Source: Tragulus kanchil (taxonomy: Eukaryota > Chordata > Mammalia > Artiodactyla > Tragulidae). From it: a stretch of DNA of 64,000 nucleotides. Below, piece by piece: positions 56,297-64,000 of this stretch (within the stretch, counting starts at the first letter, position 1; each line of letters begins with the position of its first letter). A program made the position numbers and the translations under genes. Location of the stretch: NCBI GenBank assembly GCA_022376925.1, contig JAIOJX010000004.1:124025123-124089122 (forward strand), read 5' to 3'. The notes under the pieces were generated by a model, which saw nothing but the letters and a program-made list of their open reading frames with translations, searched no databases and was not told the DNA's origin.

Positions 56297-58327
56297 CCCT
56301 TTGGTAACTGTATCTTTATCTTTTAAAACATTAATACTTAACAATTCTATTTGGCTATAACCCAGACTTCTGTCCCACAGACATACTGATTTGTTTAAAA
56401 TGTAGCATTGAGTATATAAGACACAAGTACAAATTTTTAAATATAAATAAGCTAATAAGTATATTGCAAAGACATCCATATTCTAAAGTTTGGATATCAG
56501 ATATCAAAGTCCAAGAGGTATTTCACCAGGGAAATATTAAAGTATGCCAACACTACGCTAAAAACATGTAAATATATGACTTAGCATACATCTGCAAGAA
56601 TATTTATAGCAATGTTATTTATGACAATCCAAAACTGCAAAGACCTGAATGTCCACTTATAATAGTACAAATGAGTTGTGAAATATGCATACAATGGAAC
56701 ACTATTTCACTAAGAAAATAAAACCAAATGCTATAGTATGGATGACCTTGCAAACACAATACTGAACAAAGAAGAAGAAATGAAGATAGTTCCAAAAGTA
56801 TGAGTCCACTCAACTTAAGTTCAAAGCAGGCTAAACCAGACCATTGTTGAGAGATGCACATATAGGTTATAGAAGCATAAAGGAAAAGAAAGGTATGAGT
56901 ATCACAAAGCCAGACCAGTGGATACTTCCAGAGTAGAGGGATAGAATTATAATTAGGAAGGAAGCCATGAACACAGGGGGTATTCTTGGATGCTGCCAAA
57001 GTCCTATTTTTTGACTTGGGTTACACCAGTGTCTATTTTATAAGTGTTCACTGGACAGTACAGAATATTCTATGAACTTTCCCACAAGTACATATACTTT
57101 TTGATTAAAAAAAGAGCAAGAGATGAATGAAAAAAGTTAGATTAGGATTTATATAGGAGGCATAACTGTAGGATCCTGCTGGCAAGCACCAACCTCTACC
57201 CGCTGTATCTGATCATATGTCAATATATGTGCAATTGTACTGCAAGGTCCCTTAGTCTATCCATTCAAATCTTAATCTCATCCAGAAACTCCTAACAGAA
57301 AATCCAGAAAAATGTTTAACCAAATATCTGAGCAACCCCTCCAGTCAAACTGACACGTAAAATTAACTATCACACGTGCCCTTTGGTAACTGTATCTTTA
57401 TCTTTTAAAACATTAATACTTAACAATTCTATTTGGCTATAACCCAGACTTCTGTCCCACAGACATACTGATTTGTTTAAAATGTAGCATTGAGTATATA
57501 AGACACAAGTACAAATTTTTAAATATAAATAAGCTAATAAGTATATTGCAAAGACATCCATATTCTAAAGTTTGGATATCAGATATCAAAGTCCAAGAGG
57601 TATTTCACCAGGGAAATATTAAAGTATGCCAACACTACGCTAAAAACATGTAAATATATGACTTAGCATACATCTGCAAGAATATTTATAGCAATGTTAT
57701 TTATGACAATCCAAAACTGCAAAGACCTGAATGTCCACTTATAATAGTACAAATGAGTTGTGAAATATGCATACAATGGAACACTATTTCACTAAGAAAA
57801 TAAAACCAAATGCTATAGTATGGATGACCTTGCAAACACAATACTGAACAAAGAAGAAGAAATGAAGATAGTTCCAAAAGTATGAGTCCACTCAACTTAA
57901 GTTCAAAGCAGGCTAAACCAGACCATTGTTGAGAGATGCACATATAGGTTATAGAAGCATAAAGGAAAAGAAAGGTATGAGTATCACAAAGCCAGACCAG
58001 TGGATACTTCCAGAGTAGAGGGATAGAATTATAATTAGGAAGGAAGCCATGAACACAGGGGGTATTCTTGGATGCTGCCAAAGTCCTATTTTTTGACTTG
58101 GGTTACACCAGTGTCTATTTTATAAGTGTTCACTGGACAGTACAGAATATTCTATGAACTTTCCCACAAGTACATATACTTTTTGATTAAAAAAAGAGCA
58201 AGAGATGAATGAAAAAAGTTAGATTAGGATTTATATAGGAGGCATAACTGTAGGATCCTGCTGGCAAGCACCAACCTCTACCCGCTGTATCTGATCATAT
58301 GTCAATATATGTGCAATTGTACTGCAA
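56168..58327. repeat. Tandem near-identical pair 17 (56168-57245 / 57251-58327), offset 1083-1082
   Basis: Copy 2 loses one C within its first 50 bases ('aaactcctaac' against 'aaactccctaac'); the filler is five bases. Overlaps pair 18. Confidence 0.94.
56500..57110 (+). mobile_element. Ancient L1 3' part (second copy 57582-58192)
   Basis: 'gaatatttatagcaatgtta', 'ctgaatgtccacttataata', 'gcatacaatggaacactatt', 'ggatgaccttgcaaacacaa', 'ggatgctgccaaagtcctat' and 'ttgggttacaccagtgtcta' follow the 3' part of old mammalian L1s. The 126-codon minus-strand frames here are antisense shadows. Confidence 0.65.
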
Positions 58328-60481
58328 AAGGTTGATCCTCATCCCAGTTCCCAAGAAGGGCAGTACTAAAGAATGCTCAGACCACTGGATAATTGCACTC
58401 ATCTCCATGCTATAAGGTTATGCTCAAAATCCTTAAAGCTAGGCTTCAGTGTTACATGAACTGAGAACTTCCAGATGTTTAAGCTGGATTTAGAACCAGC
58501 AGAGGAACCAGAAATCAAACTGCCAACATTTCCTGGATCATACAGAAAGCAAGGGAATTCCAGAAAAACAGTGACTGTATAGATCATAACGAACTGTGGA
58601 AAACTCTTAAAGAGATGGGAATACCAAACCATCTTACCTGTTTCCTTACAAATCAGTATGTAGGTCAATAAGCAACAGTTAAAACCAGACATGGAACAAT
58701 GGACTGTTTAAAAACTGGGAAAGGAGCATGACAAGGCCGTTTATTGATGTCATGCTTATTTAACTTATACGCAGAACACATCATGCAAAATGTCAATCTG
58801 GATGAGTTACAAGCAGGTATCAAGACTGCTGAGAGAAATATCAACAACCTCAGAGATGCCAATGATACCACTCTAACGGCACAAAGCCAAGAGGAACTAA
58901 AAGAGCCTCTTGAGAAGGGTGAAGGAGGAAAGTGAAAACGCTGGTTTAAAACTCAGTATTTAAAAACTTAAGATCATGGTATCTGGTCCCATCACATCAT
59001 GGCAAATAGAAGGGAAAAAGGTGGAAGTAGTTACAGATTTCCTCTTCTTGGGCTCTAAAATCAGTGTAGATGCTGACTGTAGCCATGAAATTAAAAGACA
59101 ATTGCTTATTGGCAGAAAAGTCATGACAAACCTAGACAGTGTGCTAAAAGCAAAGACATCACTTTGCTGACCAAGATCTGTATAGTTAAGGCTACGGTCT
59201 TTCTAGTAGTTACGTAAGAATGTGAGATCTGGACAATAAAGAAGGAAGAATAATTGATGCTTTCAAACTGTGGTGCTGGCAAAGACCCTTGAGAGTTCCT
59301 TGAAAATCAAGGAGATCAAACCAGTCAATCTTTATAGAAAAGAGCAAGAGATGAATGAAAAAAGTTAGATTAGGATTTATATAGGAGGCATAACTGTAGG
59401 ATCCTGCTGGCAAGCACCAACCTCTACCCGCTGTATCTGATCATATGTCAATATATGTGCAAGTGTACTGCTGAGGGTGGATCTGCATCCCAGTTCCCAA
59501 GAAGGGCAGTACTAAAGAATGCTCAGACCACTGGATAATTGCACTCATCTCCATGCTATAAGGTTATGCTCAAAATCCTTAAAGCTAGGCTTCAGTGTTA
59601 CATGAACTGAGAACTTCCAGATGTTTAAGCTGGATTTAGAACCAGCAGAGGAACCAGAAATCAAACTGCCAACATTTCCTGGATCATACAGAAAGCAAGG
59701 GAATTCCAGAAAAACAGTGACTGTATAGATCATAACGAACTGTGGAAAACTCTTAAAGAGATGGGAATACCAAACCATCTTACCTGTTTCCTTACAAATC
59801 AGTATGTAGGTCAATAAGCAACAGTTAAAACCAGACATGGAACAATGGACTGTTTAAAAACTGGGAAAGGAGCATGACAAGGCCGTTTATTGATGTCATG
59901 CTTATTTAACTTATACGCAGAACACATCATGCAAAATGTCAATCTGGATGAGTTACAAGCAGGTATCAAGACTGCTGAGAGAAATATCAACAACCTCAGA
60001 GATGCCAATGATACCACTCTAACGGCACAAAGCCAAGAGGAACTGAAAAGAGCCTCTTGAGAAGGGTGAAGGAGGAAAGTGAAAACGCTGGTTTAAAACT
60101 CAGTATTTAAAAAACTTAAGATCATGGTATCTGGTCCCATCACATCATGGCAAATAGAAGGGGAAAAGGTGGAAGCAGTGATATATTTCCTCTTCTTGGG
60201 CTCTAAAATCATTGCAGATGGTGACTGTAGCCATGAAATTAAAAGACAATTGCTTATTGGCAGAAAAGTCATGACAAACCTAGACAGTGTGCTAAAAAGC
60301 AAAGACATCACTTTGCTGACCAAGATCTGTATAGTTAAGGCTACGGTCTTTCTAGTAGTTACGTAAGAATGTGAGATCTGGACAATAAAGAAGGAAGAAT
60401 AATTGATGCTTTCAAACTGTGGTGCTGGCAAAGACCCTTGAGAGTTCCTTGAAAATCAAGGAGATCAAACCAGTCAATCTT
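58195..60481. repeat. Tandem near-identical pair 18 (58195-59333 / 59341-60481), offset 1146
   Basis: Besides edge losses, this pair has clusters of substitutions: near 58320/59467 ('aaaggttgatcctc' against 'gagggtggatctgc') and near 59025-59080/60171-60226. The second copy is closer to the BovB consensus in the latter cluster. This pair is less identical than the others. Confidence 0.92.
58328..59333 (+). mobile_element. BovB reverse-transcriptase region, first copy
   Basis: BovB order: 'cccagttcccaagaagggca', 'gatgggaataccaaaccatc', 'aatctggatgagttacaagc', then frames 58744-58935 and 58976-59170 ('MVSGPITSWQIEGKKVE', 'FLFLGSKISV'). The YADD catalytic box reads 'DANDTTL', so the essential aspartate pair is broken. 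Interrupted at the pair 18 seam. Confidence 0.9.
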
Positions 60482-60768
60482 TAAGGAAATCAACCCTAAG
60501 TACTCTTTGGTAGGTCTGATGGTGATGATGAAGCTCCAATACTTTGGCCACCTGATGCGAACAGCTGACTCATTGGAAAAGCCCTTGAGCTGGGAAAAAC
60601 TGAAGGCAGAAAAAGAGGGCAACAGAGGATGAGGTGGTTGGATGACATCACTGATTCAATGGACATGAACTTGGGCAAACTCTGGAAGATGGTAAGGAAC
60701 AGAGAAGCCTGCATGTTACAGTCCATGAGGTTGCAAAGAGTCAGACATGACTTGGCAAGTGAACAATA
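59470..60768 (+). mobile_element. BovB reverse-transcriptase region to 3' end, second copy
   Basis: Same element as 58328-59333, here complete to the 3' terminus: 'ggccacctgatgcgaacagc', 'gatgaggtggttggatgaca', 'gagtcagacatgacttggca'. The same inactivated catalytic box appears. Confidence 0.9.
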
Positions 60769-61568
60769 ACAAAAACTGTACTACAAAAAAGTTAAAATGA
60801 GGACAACTAAAATAAGTTGAAACATAAGCATTTTCAAAGGAGCCTGCATTCAGAATTGCCAAAAACAACACATTTGTTGGTTTGGAGCTTGATAAATGGG
60901 AAAAAACTTCTGTATAAGTAAAAGGCTTAATAAACAGTCTAGAAGATAAAAAAATTAACATCTCATGGAGACATATTAGGCATTCATAAAACCATAAAAT
61001 GTAAGAATACTGCATTTCTTGCTCTGTCCAATTGTCAAGACATGAGGATGCCAATGAAATTCAAAAGAAGTTATTTTCAATAAAGAAATCTTTCCTTACA
61101 CAGAAAGCAGTAAATATACAATAACTCATAATTATTATATGTGCTTAAATTTTGGTATTAATAGAAAAAATATAACATAAATAAGTACCTAGACAAAATA
61201 TTCAGCCTCGAAAGTGTCCAATTGTTTTATAACTGTTTAAAACTCACTTAAAATAAATGCTTCTCAATGCTTTGACCAGGCTCTGGTATTTGAGGCAGTT
61301 CAGCAGCATTCACCCACGACAGTTGATTTCTCACAGAGAGCTGCCCTCTGCCGGGAGAGCGGTGTCACATCTGATCCCACTCTTTCATTCTACTCAATTT
61401 TTGTAAAAACTTCCACTTTGGTTTTCATGAATGAAATATATCTATCTTCTTCCTAAAACACTTCATTTTCAATTAAAGTCAGTTGCAAACAAGGTAAAGA
61501 TGTCTATTACATGTTTTAAATAAAACTAAGAAAAAAAATCTAATTTTGTATTTATAAAGAAAACCACA
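60769..61568. other. AT-rich single-copy sequence
   Basis: A short GC-rich patch near 61290-61380 ('gctgccctctgccgggagag') stands out from AT-rich DNA, but I cannot assign it. Confidence 0.5.
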
Positions 61569-61800
61569 GGGCTGCCCTGGTAGTCCAGTGGGTAAAGAGT
61601 CTGCCTTGCAGTGCAAGACCCCACCTGCAGCCAAGTGGCCAGACCGGTGTGTCCAATTACAAGCTGGCGCTCTGGAGCACATGCACCCAGAGCTGGTGCT
61701 CTGCAGTGAGAGGCCACTACAATGGGAGGCCCACACAGGCCAAAGAATAAGGATGGATGAAAATAAATAAATTTTAAAAAATTTTAAAAAGAGGCCAAAA
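61569..61800 (+). mobile_element. CHR-like SINE, tailless form, internally shortened
   Basis: Head 'ggtagtccagtgggtaaaga', body 'ctctggagcacatgcaccca', 'gaggccactacaatgggagg', 'ggatggatgaaaataaata'. Part of the tRNA-related B-box region is deleted after 'gcagtgcaagacccc'. Confidence 0.85.
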
Positions 61801-61945
61801 TTAGAAAAAAAGAGAAAACTATAAAATGGAAAAATATATATTATCAATTGCATTGCATTATTCAGTCTAAGAAAAATTAAAATATTAAATATTTTAAAGT
61901 AATTTTAAGAACAGATATTCAAGGCTAGATATATGAGCAATGAAA

Positions 61946-62750
61946 TTTTTTAATTTTTATTTTATATTGGAGTATATTTAACAATGTTGTGTTAGTACCC
62001 GGTGTACAGCAGGGTGATTCAGTTATATATATACATGTATCCTTTTCCAAATTCTTTTCCCATTTAAGTTATTACAGAATACTGAGCAGAGTTCCCTACA
62101 CTAAAATAGATAACTTGTTGGTTATCTATTTTAGATACATCAGTGTGTACATGTCAATACTAAATTTCCAATCTATCCCTCCTGTCTCACTCTTCCCCCT
62201 GGTAACCATAAATTCATTCTCTAAGTCAATGAGTCTGTTTCTATTTTGTAAATAAGTTCATTTGTATCAATTTTTAGATTCTGCATATAAGTGATATCAT
62301 ATGATACTTGTCTTTGAGTTCCTTCACTTAGTATGATAATCTCCAGATCCATCCATGGCACTGCAAAGGGCATTATTTCATTATTTTTAACGACTAATAG
62401 TACACCATATATTTGAACCAAATCTTTATCCATTCATCTTTCAATGGACATTTCGATTGCTTCCATGCCTTGGCTATTGTAAACAGTGCTGCAATGAACA
62501 CTGGGGTGCAAGCATCCTTGTAAACCATATTTTTTCCAGGTATATGCCCCAGAGTGGGATTGCAGGATCATATGATAGCTCTATTTTTAGTTTCTTAAGG
62601 AACCTCTGTATTGTTCTCCAAAGTGGCTATACCAGTTTATATTCCCAACAACAGTGTAGAAAGGTTCTTTCTTTTCTACACCCTCTCCACTATTTATCAA
62701 TTGCAGACTTTTCGATGATGGGCATTCTGATAGGTGTGAAGTAATATCTC
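61946..62750 (-). mobile_element. 5'-truncated L1, antisense, bounded by target-site duplication
   Basis: Antisense 3' UTR and ORF2 end: 'gtgttagtacccggtgtaca', 'atccatccatggcactgcaa', 'tggctattgtaaacagtgct', 'agagtgggattgcaggatca', 'gcattctgataggtgtgaag'. The 13-base target-site duplication atgagcaatgaaa lies at 61933-61945 and 62751-62763, fixing an 805-base insertion. Confidence 0.92.
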
Positions 62751-62885
62751 ATGAGCAATGAAAATGGATTTTTAAATTGCATCTTCCTAAATATTTATTT
62801 GAATTGCTCTTCTATAATTAAACAGCCATCATTAAGAAAGGGTTTTCTTATTTCAATGATGCTGCCATCATTCAAAATATTTTGA

Positions 62886-63230
62886 GGGCTTCCCTAGTAG
62901 CTCAGTGGTGGAGAGTTCAACTGCTGCTGCATGAAACGAGTTCATTGCCTGATCCAGGAAGATCCCACATGCTGTGGAACATCTAAGCCTGTGAGCCACA
63001 ACTATTGAGCCTGTGCTCTAGAGTCTTGGAGTCACAACTATTGAGCCCACGTGCCACAACTACTGAAGCCCGTGTACCCTAGAGCACAAGTTCTACAAGA
63101 AAAGTCACCACAACAAGAAGCCTGCTCACATCAAGCAGAGAGTAGCCCCCCACTCTCTGCAACTAGAGAAGAGCCTACAGCAGCAGTGATAACCCAGAAT
63201 AGCCAAAAATAAATAAATTAATTTTAAAAA
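62886..63230 (+). mobile_element. CHR-2-type SINE, full length
   Basis: Head 'ggcttccctagtagctcagt', body 'gtgagccacaactattgagc', 'cgtgccacaactactgaagc', 'gcagagagtagccccccact', tail 'cagaatagccaaaaataaat'. Clear target-site duplication not seen. Confidence 0.9.
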
Positions 63231-63621
63231 CCCAGTTCTGAACCATTTATATAAAATTACCTTCAAAAGATGTCTAAAATAAATATGATTATCAGCCTGA
63301 TTATTTTATAATTACATTTTTTACTAATAACATTTGCTACATGAGTACTATGTAGAAATTTAATTTTCATTGCCATTCTTATTTTAGAGCAGATATGGTT
63401 TTTAGAACTAAAGATTTTCCACAACTCAGGGTTTCTGAAAAATATGATGCATGGTTCTAAGAAACTGTGAAAAAAGAATTCCAAGACATAGTATGTTAAC
63501 AGGGAAAATAATCATTTATATGTAAACTGTCAGGTATCAGCTTCTGCCTAGAATGTAGAAAGTTGCAAGAGAATGCCATTTCTACCATTACAATAATACA
63601 AACCAGATAATTCCATTACAT
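63231..63621. other. AT-rich single-copy sequence
   Basis: No repeat or coding signal recognised; it ends at the seam of pair 19. Confidence 0.55.
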
Positions 63622-64000
63622 ATTGCTTCCATGCCTTGGCTATTGTAAACAGTGCTGCAATGAACACTGGGGTGCAAGCATCCTTGTAAACCATATTTTT
63701 TCCAGGTATATGCCCCAGAGTGGGATTGCAGGATCATATGATAGCTCTATTTTTAGTTTCTTAAGGAACCTCTGTATTGTTCTCCAAAGTGGCTATACCA
63801 GTTTATATTCCCAACAACAGTGTAGAAAGGTTCTTTCTTTTCTACACCCTCTCCACTATTTATCAATTGCAGACTTTTCGATGATGGGCATTCTGATAGG
63901 TGTGAAGTAATATCTCATGAGCAATGAAAATGGATTTTTAAATTGCATCTTCCTAAATATTTATTTGAATTGCTCTTCTATAATTAAACAGCCATCATTA

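Larger units (their letters stand above)
62456..64000. repeat. Tandem near-identical pair 19 (62456 to about 63610 / 63622 onward), offset 1166
   Basis: From 63622 the sequence repeats 62456 onward without visible change to the window end (matching to 62834). The second copy continues beyond the window. Confidence 0.92.

Noticed and set aside
56619..58081. 126-codon minus-strand frames, hydrophobic and protein-like
   Set aside because: They are antisense to an ancient L1 3' part and identical through pair 17.
88..64000. A 1.1-kb satellite or macrosatellite array
   Set aside because: The nineteen units share a length but not a sequence, and each occurs only twice (three times where pairs overlap); a satellite repeats one sequence.
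1..64000. CRISPR array, prophage, plasmid or toxin system
   Set aside because: No short regularly spaced repeats, no bacterial gene organisation or ribosome-binding sites; SINE and LINE content shows vertebrate DNA.

Overview
This is nuclear DNA from a ruminant artiodactyl. The window holds tRNA-derived CHR-type SINEs, Bov-tA SINEs, a Bov-A unit, BovB LINEs and several L1 subfamilies; Bov-A/Bov-tA together with BovB is diagnostic of ruminants. The Bov-tA copies look old and worn, while a CHR-like SINE and one L1 lineage look young. That leads me to suspect a lineage outside the well-known cattle/sheep group, such as a chevrotain, but this is inference only. I see no convincing protein-coding gene, rRNA, tRNA, CRISPR array or bacterial/viral replicon. 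The open frames are LINE ORF2 remnants or chance frames. The window reads as intergenic or deep intronic DNA. One minus-strand stretch (21022-21170, repeated at 22096-22244) could be a terminal exon but is weakly supported.

The dominant structure is not a gene system. Nineteen times, a stretch of about 1.03-1.18 kb is followed directly, or after a filler of at most about 60 bases, by a near-identical copy of itself. Offsets are 1077 to 1192 bases. The repeated sequence differs completely from pair to pair: single-copy DNA, SINE, L1, BovB, MIR. Mismatches, mostly small deletions in runs, pile up at the inner ends of the copies, and several fillers can be read as degraded continuations of the flanking copies. 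In five places consecutive pairs overlap and leave three copies of a segment. Sequence-independent, length-fixed tandem doubling is what unmerged overlaps between assembly units produce. I therefore read about 21 kb of this window as false duplication of about 43 kb of real sequence.

Layout. 1-9399: CHR-2 SINE, Bov-tA, MIRs, a young SINE, and unassigned sequence. 9400-14179: an older L1 with its 5' part inverted, inflated by two staggered doublings. 14365-20424: SINEs, a 427-bp palindrome at the 5' edge of a BovB tail, and a Bov-A/Bov-tA composite. 20472-22730: ancient repeat, exon candidate and possible solo LTR. 23712-27575: a BovB split by an L1-SINE-L1 composite between 17-bp target-site duplications. 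27576-38656: mostly single-copy sequence with MIR, BovB, Bov-tA and SINE pieces. 38703-47262: two young L1 copies, one a clean twin-primed 5' inversion. 47377-53569: SINEs, Bov-tA and an L1 inserted into an older L1. 53570-58327: a MER20-like element, L2-like pieces and ancient L1 tails. 58328-60768: BovB. 60769-64000: a SINE, a truncated L1 and a CHR-2 SINE.

The most biologically informative features are the retrotransposition by-products: twin-primed inversions, L1-SINE junctions, the flank fold-back beside BovB, and a SINE family seen in three tail-length forms. Repeat family names come from recall of consensus features, not from a database search. Element edges without a target-site duplication are accurate only to roughly 10-30 bases.
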